Notes: generated by a model not told the origin, from the sequence alone. A stretch of 64,000 nt of DNA from Centrapalus pauciflorus (GCA_020465985.1 JAANYP010002841.1:1-64000); one strand, 5' to 3'. Shown: positions 52,616-64,000, numbered from the stretch's first letter. Numbers and translations are program-made.

Positions 52616-54220
52616 AGTGTAGCAGAGATTCGCAGTTTCTTAGGGTTAGCCGGGTATTATCGTCGATTTATCCAGGATTTCGCTTTGATTGTTGTGCCAT
52701 TAACTCGTTTGACCCGCCAGTCAATTCCGTTTGAGTGGACTGAGGATCAGGAGTTTGTTTTCGAGGAGCTAAAGCGTCGGTTGTGTCAGGCTCCAGTGTA
52801 TACTGATGCTTCGGGGATAGGGTTAGGATGTGTATTGATGCAGAGGGGCCGAGTGATCGCTTATGCCTCTCTTCAGTTGAAGGACTATGAGAGGAATTAT
52901 TCGACCCATGATTTAGAGTTGACAGTCATCGTGTTTGCGCTGAAGATTTGGCGCCATTACCTGTATGGGGTTCCGTTTACCTTGTTTACTGATCAAAAGA
53001 GTCTCCAGTATCTATTCATCCAGCGTGATCTGAATATGCGGCAGAGACGGGTACTAGAATTGATTAAGGATTATGATTGCGACATTCAGTACCACCCGGG
53101 TAAAGCGAACGTAGTAGCAGACGCGCTCAGTCGGAAGGAGCGCGAATCTTCGAGCCGAGCCCGTAATTACAGAGTCGAGGTGACGTCTACCCTGATAGAG
53201 AGTCTTCGAGAGGCACACGCCATCGGGATGCGTGCAGGGAACCACCGGAGGGAGCATATTTTGGGTCAGTTACAGGAGTTCGAGACTGACTCTCGAGGAT
53301 TATATGTGAGACAGGGTCGAGTTTGGGTTCCTAGGGCCGGTGATGTACGCCAGTTGATTTTGGAGGATTCCCATAAGTCTCGTCTTACTATTCATCCCGG
53401 TAGTACGAAGATGTATCAGGATCTCCGTGTGCTTTATTGGTGGCCCGGTATGAAACGGGATGTAGCCGAGTTTGTTGAGCGATGTCTGACTTGCCTCCAG
53501 GTGAAGGCCGAGCACCAGAAGCCCCATGGTCGTCTAAAGCCGTTAGAGATTCCTCAGTGGAGTTGGGAGCATATCACGATGGACTTCGTTACGAAGTTAC
53601 CGCGAACTCCACGTGGTCATGATGCGATTTGGGTGATAGTAGATCGGCTTACGAAGACAGCGCATTTTCTGCCAATCCGGGAGACCTATACATTGGAGCA
53701 GCTCGCTCGAGTCTATTTGTATGAGATCGTCTCCCGTCATGGAGTTCCAACCTCGATAGTTTCTGATAGAGATGCTCGATTTACGTCTACCTTCTGGCAG
53801 AGTCTACAGCGGGCGTTAGGTACTCGAGTCCAGATGAGTACTGCTTATCATCCCCAGTCGGACGGCCAATCTGAGCGTACGATCCAGACGATGGAGGATA
53901 TGTTACGAGCCTGTGTGGTAGATTTCAGTGGTAGTTGGGATTCGCATCTGCCGTTAGTTGAATTTGCTTATAATAACAGCTACCACTCCAGTATTAAGAT
54001 GCCTCCGTTTGAAGCGTTATACGATCGTAAATGTTGTACTCCGGTGTGTTGCACAGAGGTGGGAGAGAAAGAGATTACAGGTCCTGAGATCATTCAGCAG
54101 ACTAGCGAGAAGATAGCAGTGGTCAGAGAGAGGCTACAAGTAGCTCAGAGTCGACAGAAGAGCTATGCCGATAAGAGGACCAAAGAGTTATGTTCGATGT
54201 GGGAGAATGGGTACTACTGA
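52616..54220 (+). pseudogene. RNase H and integrase of element D
   Basis: It continues the RT phase. RNase H reads YTDASGIGLGCVLMQRGRVI to HPGKANVVADALSRK; the segment before it (LCQAPV|YTDAS) is about 12 residues shorter than usual. Integrase has the HHCC-type region (IHPGSTKMYQD...CLTCLQVKAEHQ), then D-D-E in ITMDFV, VSDRDARF and YHPQSDGQSERTIQ. The frame is lost near 54185 (TKELCSMWENGYY) by a 1-bp insertion and stops at 54218. Confidence 0.9.
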
Positions 54221-54618
54221 AGGTATCCCCGTGGAAGGGTGTGATTCGATTCCGGAAGCGAGGTAAGCTCAGTCCGAGATTTATTGGGCCGTTCTTTATA
54301 GTTGAGTGAGTAGGCACGCAGGCCTACCGATTAGAGTTGCCTCCAGAGTTGCGTGGGGTACATTCTACCTTCCATGTTAGTTACCTGCGACGATGTTTGG
54401 CCCCGCATGAGGAAACGGTTCCCATGGCAGAGATCGAGGTAGACGAGCAGCTGAGATACGTCGAGCATCCCGAGACTATTCTAGACCGCAAGGTGAAAAA
54501 GTTGCGAAAGAAGGAGATTCCACTGGTGTTAGTGCAGTGGCGGTACCATAAGGGTTCCAGTGCTACCTGGGAACCCGAGGCGGACATGCGACAGCGTTAC
54601 CCGCGGCTATTCACCTGA
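54221..54618 (+). pseudogene. integrase C-terminus with chromodomain-like end, element D
   Basis: It continues integrase in a shifted phase: LLKVSPWKGVIRFRKRGKLS, a UGA at about 54307 (VE*VGTQAY), then ELRGVHSTFHVSYLRRCL and the chromodomain-like YVEHPETILDRKVKKLRKK...VLVQWRYHKGSSATWEPEAD. Such domains steer chromovirus insertion towards heterochromatin marks. Confidence 0.8.
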
Positions 54619-54647
54619 GTTGAGATCCCGAGGACGGGATCAGTTCT

Positions 54648-54657
54648 AGAGGGGAGG
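54648..54657 (+). other. polypurine tract of element D
   Basis: AGAGGGGAGG directly before the 3' LTR. Confidence 0.8.
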
Positions 54658-54660
54658 ATT

Positions 54661-56393
54661 TGTAACACCCGGAATCTAGCAGCAGGTACGTGTAATTTAT
54701 TTATTGGTTTTAAGAGTTGTCTTATCGAGTTGGTGGATTTTAATTGATTAATGGCACGTGAGTTTGTAAAATAGATTGCTATTACGTGTAATTTTAATCG
54801 GTTGAGATAATAACCGGTTAGTAGTAATTGGAGATTTGGGGTTGTTTTAATGAGTTAATTAACATTCTAAACCCAAATCGTTGATCTGAGGTTAATTGGG
54901 TTAACAGGTGTTTACCTAATGATTATTGAGTATCGTACCCGTTTTAATTGGGTGTCGGACCCAAAACGTATATATAGTACGTTTGTGATTCTTCTTCTTC
55001 ACTTTATCATAATCAGCCAAAGTGTGTGTGTGTATATCAGAAAGAGGTAAGCGAGGAAGCCAAGGAAGAGATTAGAGGCACCCATAATCAAGAGTTTAAA
55101 CCCCTTCTTCTTCTCCTTCTTCTTCAAGTGGAAACCGAATTCAAGGCCGGAAAGTTTCCCAAGGTTAGTAATTCGTATCAAAACGAGTTGAATTGTTATA
55201 TTCAGTAGTTAAGGTGAATTGGGATTAGTTTGTAACCCCTGAGATGGATAAAATTGGATTGAGAAGTAATTCACGTAGCTGTACAAAAACAGAGCATAAC
55301 CTGCTCTGTTCGTCGCCGCATCGCGCCCGCGCTCCCCTGGTCGCGCCCGCGATCAGGGTAAGGCGGCAAAAGGGTGGTTGCTGGTGGTTTATCGTGACCG
55401 AGATGTTAGTCGCGGGTCGGACGAGCACTGGCGTGCTCGGATGAGCCCGGCCGCGACAAGAGGGGCAGCGCGGGGTCATCGCACCCGCGATTGCTGGCCG
55501 CGACAAGAAGCCTTCGACCGCGGTCACGGCCGCGCTCCTGGCCGCGCTCGTGTGTCTTGACTTGTTGATTATATTGAGCTACTGAGTCTAGTAGTATAGT
55601 CGTTATGAGTTCTGTAGTCAGTCGTTACAGTGTAGTTGTATTTATTGTTGCCAGGATTTCGTAGCTAGGCCTGGGACTTGTAGAGACTGTCATTGGTAGC
55701 GAGGCTGTAGTCGTGCTTCAGGTGAGTTACTTACTTTGTTGTTTATTATACGGGTTCGGTGTGGATCCTTTTATACGTCGACACTTGTTAGCACAGAGCA
55801 GAGCACGTGGATTACGCGTACTGGTGTGGCGCACAGAGTAGAGTGGCCTGTTGGGTCATTCCTAACTCAGAGGTCCTGACAACCCACTACTTTGTGGAGT
55901 GGGCTATGCAGGCTATTCCGGGTCGCTCCCGATGAGGCGTCGGGCAGTTGAGGCCGGCCGCATGTTGATTACTAGTCGTTATATTGTGCTAACTATTTAT
56001 AAACTGTTTTAAAGTTGTTTATAGTAACTTACCAGCTTTCCGCTGACTGTTGTTTTAACTGTGGATCTCAGGTACGAGGACTGAGGCTAGGGATACAGCG
56101 GGCAGTAGCCGAGACCCGCCACGTGGACAGTAGTTAGTGACTACTTTCGTAAGTAGTCTTGCTATTTTGTGGTTTGGCTTACGAGCCAGTGACCTTTGGA
56201 TGACTGTAACCTATACTTATGTTGTGGTTGATTGGCATTACCGATGGGGGTTGGTTCCCATCTCGTCGTTACTTTGTGCTTAATGTTGATGTTGGTAGTA
56301 ATTAGTTGTTTAACCCTTGATGATATTGTCTATGATTGGATGACGTGGACTATAAGTCTCATGTGGCATTAGTCGTAAAAGTAGGGTGTTACA
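54661..56393 (+). repeat. 3' LTR of element D (1733 bp)
   Basis: The complete version of the LTR. It contains a GC- and CpG-rich segment at about 55310-55560 with CGCGCCCGCG and GGCCGCG repeats, within the probable leader intron that starts at about 55164. The TATA palindrome is at 54964-54984. Confidence 0.9.
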
Positions 56394-56763
56394 GTATATT
56401 AATAGATTCCATATAATAAATTCTAATGATCATTAGTTTAAATCAAAATAAATTATTCTATTGTAATTTAATTTGATAAATTGAGGCCGATATCAATAAA
56501 TTCAATGTAATAACTTATAACGATAGTTTAGTTAGATCAAAATAAATTATATTATAAGTTGGTTTATTTTAGTTGATAAAATAAAACTAACATGAGTTAC
56601 CGAGTAAGTAATAATATTTTATTAAATTAAATTATGTCAAATATTCAATCATTTATTTAATACCAGAAATATTTACGAAAATCATTTATTTATTTAATTT
56701 AGTAATATCATAACAATCGCATGGATCTGATCTTTACATAATATTTTAGTTAAAAAATCATTT

Positions 56764-56796
56764 AGCCCGGTGCATCGCATGGGCCATCATGACTAG
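56764..56796 (+). mobile_element. Helitron 3' end (tract 2)
   Basis: The hairpin GCCCGGTGCATCGCATGGGC is followed 9 bp later by CTAG at 56793-56796 and then T, the canonical CTRR|T Helitron terminus. It matches the hairpin of tract 1. Confidence 0.6.
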
Positions 56797-57931
56797 TTAT
56801 CTATAAAAGTTGAGTCTCATGTAATAAATATGAGTATTAATGATTTAATTTTGATTTTTAAATAAATATCAAAGTTGAGTCTCATGTAAATAAAAGTTGA
56901 GTCTCATGTAATAAATATGAGTATTAATGATTTAATTTGATTTTTAAATAAATATAAAAGTTGGGTCTCATGTAATAAGTATGAGTATTAATGATTTAAT
57001 TTTGATTTTTAAATAACTAATAGAAATAATTATTTAGTTATTTTTAATTAAATGGAATTAAATATTTGCAAGTCCTACATTACTACTCTTAAATTACAAA
57101 TGACTGTAACTTATTATTTTTTAAATTGATTTAATTATCTATTAATTGAAATCAAGTCCCTTCATTTCCTATCACACGATTGTCCATCCATTTTCCTCAA
57201 TTACTATTTTTTTGAATGACAAAATATTTATAACCCCAAAACTAAACAAAATTGTCAAAAATTTATATATACATACAAACAAGAGATCATACGAGCTACA
57301 CTATTACAACATTCATTTGCGCTCTCTCTTTAAGGTAATAATTCATATTTTTTGTTTAGCTGTTTGATAATTTCAATTTTTATGATTCTTTAAATTTTGT
57401 AACGGAAAAGAATGTGTGATCATCATTTTGTGTGGAAAATTAACAATCTTCATCGTCGTGTTTGTATTTCAGTTTGGTGGTTTTCGACAAAAACATTGAG
57501 GAATACTAAATTGGTGATAGAGCCATATGTTCTTAGTGTTAAACACTTTGACCTAAAAACTAAACTTCATAGAAATCTGAAAGTGATGAGGTGATTTATA
57601 TTAACTTTTATTCTTTATAAGTGAACACATACGATTAACTTACATTTTTATACCTAATTAGAAGTGATGTTTTTTTTAAATTGATTTTGGTTAACTATCA
57701 TGGAATTTAGATATTGTTTATTAGAATAAATACTATAAATTTTATTTTCTGTTGCGTTAAATTTTATAGTTCCCCAAGAAATTAAGGTTGATAAATTCTT
57801 CATGAAACTATGAAAAAACCTAAAAATGTCATCCAAAATTGTCATAAACTATAAAATTTATTTTTGTTTTATCTTATTTGATGAATGAAAATCAACATAT
57901 AAAAGTAGAATAATGTTTTCTTCTAAGTATA
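56797..57931. other. Helitron-like tract 3 start; AT-rich, no gene
   Basis: A|TCTATAAAAGTTGAGTC at 56800 matches the other 5' ends. It has three to four tandem units of about 65 bp (56803-57020) with GTTGAGTCTCATGTAATAA. Short ORFs at 57146 and 57412 have no recognisable domain. Confidence 0.4.
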
Positions 57932-57985
57932 TGTAACATCCCACTTTTGGGATGAGGACGTGGAATTATTTTTGTTAATCGAATA
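57932..57985 (+). repeat. fragment of a gypsy LTR start interrupted by element E
   Basis: TGTAACATCCCACTTTTGGG is typical of gypsy LTR starts here (compare TGTAACATCCC at 8592 and TGTAACACCC at 48472). After 54 bp it meets the edge of E; the remainder should lie beyond the window. Confidence 0.5.
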
Positions 57986-58441
57986 TGTCCAGCAATTCAT
58001 TCAACATTAAACACAATATGAACAATAACAACAATCATCAATACAATATGTTGAATGCTTTCATTGAGAGAAAATGTGAAGACCTCCCCTTACGGGGCAG
58101 TCCTCAGAGTCTAGGTCCCACATCTTGCAACACGATATCAATCATAACTAAGATAGAATAATTATATTGCGGAATTTCAAATTACAGGTACAAACATTTT
58201 AGGATAAGTTTAATATAATTTTAGTACGAGTTACAAATTTTCAAATTAAACTTATAAAGTGTACAAGGCTAATCTAATTCATGTCATCATACAATCAAAT
58301 CGAATCTACCCAGACCACCATAATTATCATCTGCCAATCAGTACCGAAAGTTTGTTGAGTAGTGGTCTATAGAAAACTTCAATCTTGATTCTTGAAAGAC
58401 CTAAGAACTAGGTCCAGCATATGCTTTCCCCTTATCTTTTC

Positions 58442-59343
58442 CTGTAAAAAGTTAAAACAACAACTATAAGCAATGCTTAGTGAGAATATAGATTTTCAGA
58501 TTATATGCATTTCAAGCGGATCATGGGTCTAGCGTGATATGTCTTGACTGCCGCTATAGCCACTCATGATTGAGACATAGTAGTCATAGAGTGGATAATG
58601 TCCAGGCCACGCTCACGCTTTTAGTGGAAGCTATCCACTTATACTGGGCTAGCTACTAGCAGTCATCGTGAGGGGAGCATCAGAATAATCAATACCAAGT
58701 TCAATAGAACTGGTGACATAGCTAGGTCTAGAAAAATAGACCGACAAGGCTAATCATGCTAAGCTGAATCAATATGTCAAAGATGCGAGCAATAATGAAA
58801 GCATAAATAATCAAGGTCATGATAGCAATAAACTCATAACAATATCTGAAATGAACTGTAAGTACAAAGTTATGCAGATTGATAAGTCAAATAGTTATCA
58901 TGATCCACAGGGCATCATCGAACCATGGTGAGCACAGGTCATAATCCAGCTGAGCATGTATGAATGTCAAAATAAACTATCATCAACAATATGTCTCAAC
59001 CGGAATCTAGCATGTAAAACTGAATATCTATACCTCACAGTTCTGTTGTCTTATCAAGCAGATTTCTCCACCACCTGAGTTATCTCAGGATTTTTTTCTC
59101 TAATCTTTGTCTTTCTGGACTCTGGCTTTGCTTTTCAAATCTTTGACCCACTTTCAATATCTTTAATCTTTAATTCTTAATTCTTTGTTCAGAATTTATC
59201 TGAACTTGTCCAGTATTTATCATAACAAGAACATTAGCTTTTAAGTTTAAATCTTTATTTGATCTGATTCTGATAACTGATAAACTCAATCAGTCATTTT
59301 TTACTTTCTTTGTTCATTTGAAGTCTCAAAGAGAGAGAGAGAG

Positions 59344-59394
<51 letters not shown>

Positions 59395-60083
59395 TATATC
59401 ATGGATATTATAATTGTAACACATCATTTAATTATTATTTTAAAGCATGAAAAATGGATCATCCGAATCAACTGTCCGGATTCGGACCATCCGGACCAGG
59501 CATCCGGATTCGGATCATCCGGATTGGGCATCCGGGCCGAACCGAAATAGCTGATCCGAATTGGGCATTCGGATTGGATCATCCGGATTGGGACCATCCG
59601 GATTCGAGATGGGTCCGAAATAGATACATCATCCGAATTTAGGTACCAACCGAATTCGGATCCCAGACTTAGAATAATTCCAGATTCGTTATTGATGTTT
59701 CAACTTTTATTCATACGGATTTTCATCCAAAATTCACCAAACAGAATTTTATTAACATGCAACTTATAAATAAGTTATATTATCATTTTTGAAATGTTTT
59801 TACACTATTTTCCCTATCTTAAACACTTTAAATCACATAAAATCGTCCAAATTCATTACTTTTTGTCAAGAACACAAAATATTACAAAAATTCAGATTTC
59901 TTGCTTATTTGGACGATTTAACCTACGATTTTTGTTTCTGTAACATTTAAAGACTTAAATACATGATTTCTAATCATTTATACAAGCATGCAACACAAAT
60001 CTATGCTTTGAGATCTTTAATTTTCGGTTTTTCTCAAAACCGAACCAAACCCATAAAATTTCGAAAGTTTAAGTAAATATTAC
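58442..60083 (-). other. predicted leader intron in the solo LTR
   Basis: The minus strand has donor TCAAG|GTAATATTT and acceptor AACTTTTTACAG|GAAAAG. The layout is the same as in the LTR at 6616-8592. Confidence 0.4.
59450..59660. repeat. ATCCGGATTCGGA motif array
   Basis: About ten units, for example CATCCGGATTCGGATCATCC and ACCGAATTCGGATCC, on the same pattern as the arrays in A. Confidence 0.8.
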
Positions 60084-60689
60084 CTTGAATTCTTGTCGAT
60101 TGATGATGTTTGTAATCCTCTTGAATTAAATCTTCAATTGATTGCAAAAATTTATGGATTCTTGATGTTCTTTGTGAAGAAGCCATAGATGTAGAGTGAG
60201 AAGAGAGAGAGTGAAAATTTTTCTTTAATTGTGATAATGAGCATTAATGCTCATTTTCTTGTTTTATATATTTCAACTTTGATAATTATTCTATTTAACC
60301 CCTCACACTTTTGCATGTTTACATCTCTTTTAATTTGATCATCTAAATAACTTATAACATAAATATTTAACTTAATTAAATAATTTCATTACTTAATTAA
60401 ATTACAAAACAAATAATGCAATTAAATTACATTGTTAGCTCAAAAACAGAAATTGTGTTCAGTTAAAAGCTAGGTTGTTACAGAAAATATTACATTGGTG
60501 TTCTTGGAGATGACTTGCACATCACACCTATTCTCAAATCCGTATTCTTCTATTCTGACTTCATGCCTATTCTAAATTGTTGACTCATGTATTTATACAA
60601 AATACAACCTATTTAATATTTACAATAAAGCCTCATGAACTTTATACAATATAAATTGTTTACAACTCTATTATAAATTGTACCCAACA

Positions 60690-62300
60690 ATCTCCTCCTT
60701 AGAGATGAATACAATTTTCAGTTAAAGTTCTCTGTTCAGGTTGATTCTTTTCTTGAATCTACTTCTTTTCTTCGATCTCTGAATCTTTTGATAAAACCTT
60801 CTTCTTTATTGTCTCTCTTTGAAATTCACATCTCTTCTTTCCTTATCCTCTCTTTTCTTGATAGCACACTCCCCCTCGAATTGATACTATAACTTTTAGA
60901 ACAAAAACAAAGATTTTCAACTTTGGGGAAAATGAAACATATTCATTTTGTGAAATAACGAATCCAGGTCCACATGGGATTCATGTTTGCACAGTATACA
61001 TAATCTATGTGACCTACGTTCAGCGCTGGCGTAACGTTAGCACTGATAGGATTTCCAAATAGTCATCGTGAAATCCTTTAACTTGAAAGAATCACTCTTA
61101 TTTGTTCCGGCTTAGTCACTTTGGACTAGCAGTTTATAGTCACGCAGGATATTAGACTCGATGTGTCCTAAAAGTGTATATAATCAGCTCTAGACACATT
61201 GTGCATCAAATGAGGTCGGGAACCGGAGCAAATGTCTTCCTTGTTTCAATATCAATAATATCGAAATTGTATATCAATAGAAATGTGATATATCTCTGTG
61301 ATTATTGAAACATAAATCTTTTGAGAGATAACTGAGTGGTTGGTGGGGTTAAGTGCATGCGTCACTGGGTCCATGACGTCTTTTTCAATATCAAGTTGTC
61401 TTGATAGATTATGTGGATTACCCAGCCGACACAGTGTAGGTAGGATAATCTTTTCTTCAAATCCTTTCTCAACCCTCAGATCTCAGCATTTTTTAACTAA
61501 GCTCCCTCCGGCTCACTTTTGAGAAATAATTTCAATTGGCTTTATAACAAAAGCATGATCTGATGTACCACCATCTCCCTCAATATATCCCACTCATTTA
61601 CATTTTACATCTGCTCGACCCTGTCAGTATCCCGTGACACTTCTCAACTAATAGACCTAAAGAACCCTCACCCGCACAAACTACAGTTGGTTTGCTTCTT
61701 GGGTAGGTCTTCCGGTTCTGGTTAGATCATAGAATCGATATTTATGTCTATCTCACAGTTTGGTGCATAATCGGAGTCAACAGAAAGATTTTCAGCTTTG
61801 AAGCTCAAGGGATATCGGAAATTATGTGACATCAGAGATTATATTCATATAAATTGGGAGATAACAGAATGAAATGGAAAATCTGATATATGATATGAAA
61901 AGAATCAGATTTTCTTGAAAGAATTAGCACATGGGAGATAACGAGAGAATCCAGTATGAATTAGAAGAGTTATAGCAAAGAGAATCTCAGAAGAAATAAG
62001 ATTATGAAAATCAAAGAGATTAGATCAATTAATCTCAATGATATATTCATAGAATCAGACAAATATTTCTTTTCAGCTCAAAACTTCTTTTTATGTGTGA
62101 ATCAAATATTTTCATGAAAAATCACATACAGTTTTTGAAAAAAAAAATGTCATCGTCAAAGAATGTCTGAAACTCCCTCTGGAAATAAGTACACACAGTT
62201 AGTCAACTCATAGAAGTGAAATCAGGATCAAAAAATAATAAAAATAAAACTCCCTCTTTGTCAATTCAGCATCAGATTTGAATGAATGCAGGACAGGAAT
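60690..62300 (-). other. 3' non-coding region of element E
   Basis: No ORF. The terminal polypurine tract (minus AAGGAGGAGAT) is degenerate; one CTCCCCCTCG tract is at about 60870. Blocks at 60900-61560 are conserved with B and C. Confidence 0.6.
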
Positions 62301-62324
62301 TCTAGAAAGATTCGTCTTTCAGAA

Positions 62325-62625
62325 TCGGGTTCTAATTTGGAATGATTAGAAGCCTTTGGTGCGGAAGCTCGGGTTTCAGTCTGATGTAACTGAAAGCCTT
62401 TATATCTGGTTCTGTACTGAGAAGTACATAAACCATTTTCAATGAAGATTGGGTTTTAGTCTGAAATAACTAAAAACCTTTACCATTGAAGACCGGGTTC
62501 TAGTCTGAATTAACTAGAAACCAAGTTGAGTTGAAGCACGGGTCTTGATCTGAATTAATCAAGATCCTATGTTGAATTGAAGAACGGGTTCTTATCTGAA
62601 ATGATAAGAAACCTATAACCTGCAA
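62325..62625 (-). other. hairpin array in element E (seven units)
   Basis: Stems on the plus strand: TTCTAAT/ATTAGAA, TTTCAGT/ACTGAAA, TGTACT/AGTACA, TTTTAGT/ACTAAAA, TTCTAGT/ACTAGAA, TCTTGAT/ATCAAGA, TTCTTATC/GATAAGAA. All are perfect. Confidence 0.85.
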
Positions 62626-62628
62626 ATT

Positions 62629-63844
62629 TTAAGATGTCTTTGGTATCCAAATAGATATGGATCCAGACTTGTTAGCACTCTTGGGTACCCATTTCAAAAT
62701 GGGTTTTGGTACCTACTTATACTTTGGTTTAGGTACCCATTGCTGATTATAACTATTAGCTTCTATTTAAAATGCAGAAAACAAATCTCTTTTAGTATTT
62801 GAAAATTGAATATCTGAATTTCTAAAGAAACTTGAATTTGAATGTTCAGACGTTCTCAAACTCTTCTTTATGAACAACTGTCTGGTTCTAGCCTGTTTCT
62901 GGTAATACTTGGTGTTTTTCTGTGAAATTGTTTTCTGTGAAGAATGACCAGTATGTCCATAAACTTTAAGAAAATTTGACTTCGAAGATTCACCAGTGTA
63001 AATCTTTACCGGAAGTTGTTCAACAACTTTATCTTTGCCTCTATGTATCTTTAACAGATACTTAAGTTTAAGATCTGAAGAAGAATCAAATTTAGAAAGT
63101 TCAGATGATTCTTTTCACTTTCTGTAGATAAATCAGATTGATCAACTTTAGATTTTGAACAAACTGAAGGATCTTTAACTTCTGATTCTTTTGAAGAAAG
63201 AGAATCATTAATTTGTTTGGTAAGATGAAATATCTGATCTTCTAATCCTTTGATAATGACCAAATAAGAATTTCTGTCATTATCAAATGATTGGAAATCA
63301 GTTTTAAAAGATTGTTCTTTTATTAAGAACATCTTTCTTTCATCTTCAAACAACTTAGATTTTGTTTTAAAATCTTGATCTTTCAGTAAGAACTCATGTC
63401 TTTCCTTCTCAAGAGAATCTTTAGTTAAAGACAACTTTTTTTCAAGAGCAAAAAATTCTTCAGGTTTGTTTAAAACACAACTTTGATCAGTATGATTTGT
63501 TTTGGAAAGTAATTCTTAAAGATCTTTAACTTTCTTGTAAAATTCAGATCTTTCAGGCAAAAGATATTTCATTTGAGTTGTAGTAATAAATTTCTCTCTT
63601 TTCAACTCATCAAGTTCTTTATTTAATTCAGATTTTTTCAATTTATGACCACTATTCTCATAATTCAAATCCTTTTGTTTTTCTTGTAAACCCACAATTT
63701 CTTCCTTCAGTATTAATACATCACGTAAGCAAGAGCTTTATCAGTATTTTGCTAAACAAGAATGTCATAATTGTTCTTACGAATCTTTTCAGAATCAGTA
63801 AGTTTTACAATCAGCTCAGATTTTGAATATTGTTCATATGCCAT
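62629..63844 (-). pseudogene. coiled-coil/WVPK protein of element E, frameshifted
   Basis: It starts at the ATG at 63842-63844 (MAYEQYSKSELIVKLTDSEK). The best frame is 63051-63434 (KERHEFLLKDQDFKTKSKLF, LEDQIFHLTKQIND). It ends with the same SIWIPK-type tail before the stop at 62629. Several small indels and a stop near 63519 break it. It is homologous to the intact 403-aa ORF of C. Confidence 0.75.
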
Positions 63845-64000
63845 TTAGAATTGCTTGAAATTGAATTTCCAAGATCTTTTATGGACTGATGAGTGAATTC
63901 TGATTAAACCTCTGAAAAATGAATCTGTGAACGATAACTTGTTTGAAAATTAGCTCTGAATTGACTTTTTGACTTTGAAATCTCAGTTTTTCTGCAGAAA

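Larger units (their letters stand above)
48472..56393 (+). mobile_element. element D: Ty3/gypsy chromovirus (Tekay/Del-like), decayed
   Basis: Full-length structure: 5' LTR, iMet primer site, gag, protease, RT, RNase H, integrase, chromodomain-like C-terminus, polypurine tract, 3' LTR. Flanks ATATA (48467-48471) and GTATA (56394-56398) are a probable 5-bp duplication with one change. Damage includes a frameshift at a G run in gag, three or four nonsense changes, a short in-frame deletion before RNase H, and a 1-bp shift near the integrase end. The 5' LTR has lost about 320 bp present in the 3' LTR. Confidence 0.9.
58075..60482 (-). mobile_element. gypsy solo LTR (2408 bp)
   Basis: On the minus strand it reads TGTAACAACCTAGC to GGAGGTCTTCACA, flanked by GAAAA on both sides (58070-58074 and 60483-60487). 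There is no internal region, so it results from LTR-LTR recombination. It has a TATA-like TATATAAAA, a 20-bp palindrome (60238-60257), a predicted intron (60083 to 58442) with a TTCGGAT array, and GA and AT microsatellites at 59331-59389. Confidence 0.85.
57986..60689 (-). repeat. 3' LTR of element E, split by a solo LTR
   Basis: Parts 57986-58074 and 60488-60689 match the LTR of C (AATTCATTCAACATTAAACA, and ATATTACATTGGTGTTCTTG). The missing middle is the gypsy solo LTR with its duplication. Confidence 0.75.
57986..64000 (-). mobile_element. element E: third member of the B/C family (partial)
   Basis: It contains a split 3' LTR, a non-coding 3' region, a hairpin array and a broken coiled-coil ORF, all similar to C. 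It continues beyond 64000, where its leader and 5' LTR should be. It is more diverged than B and C, with several frameshifts. Confidence 0.8.

Noticed and set aside
57412..57594. 60-residue ORF right of the Helitron end
   Set aside because: No recognisable domain, no homologue I know, and AT-rich codon use like the surrounding non-coding sequence.

Overview
This is a plant nuclear window, almost certainly from a eudicot. It is AT-rich, has one assembly gap (47343-47751), and consists almost entirely of transposable elements. The LTR elements are Ty1/copia and Ty3/gypsy types primed by tRNA-iMet (TGGTATCAGAGC) or, in one Athila-like case, by tRNA-Asp. Around them are Mutator-like foldback elements, MITEs and Helitron-like ends. 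The only credible host gene is an S1-type (self-incompatibility protein homologue) secreted protein at 12221-12652, a family typical of eudicots. I cannot name the species.

Layout. 1-5047: internal region and one LTR of a decayed copia element on the minus strand. 5048-5117: tail of a second copia copy that shares this LTR. 5118-8592: truncated gypsy element (pro, gag, LTR; minus). 8593-~12000: Athila-like gypsy remnant with a Tourist-like MITE in its LTR. 12221-12652: S1 gene. 12828-44396: AT-rich Helitron-like tract that hosts a set of nested insertions. 44397-56796: a second Helitron-like tract with small foldback elements, the gap and a complete but decayed gypsy chromovirus D (48472-56393). 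56797-64000: a third AT-rich tract, then a gypsy LTR fragment interrupted by element E, whose own LTR is interrupted by a gypsy solo LTR.

The nest is resolved from target-site duplications (TSDs): foldback G (16335-42743, TSD CATATAAGTA) contains foldback F (17357-42671, TSD TAGTAAATA). F contains the SIRE/Maximus-like copia element A (17642-41874, TSD ATATC, 344-bp LTRs). A contains two non-autonomous copia-type elements, B (27312-31915, plus, TSD GGATT) and C (32437-37650, minus, TSD GTGGA). Without B and C, A would be about 14.4 kb. In sense order A has gag with an Arg/Asp-repeat region and a zinc knuckle, a coiled-coil/WVPK extension, a short hairpin array, protease-integrase, RT-RNase H, an internal TATA promoter with a predicted intron, and a roughly 3.4-kb third ORF. 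B, C and E belong to one family that keeps only a coiled-coil/WVPK protein.

The most interesting signals are non-coding. First, arrays of short hairpins occur immediately after the gag-type ORF in A, B, C and E; their stems differ in sequence but stay complementary. Second, arrays of a TTCGGATG / CCGAATTCGG motif recur in four retroelement contexts, each time inside what looks like a 5'-leader intron. Other families here carry arrays of their own motif in equivalent places.
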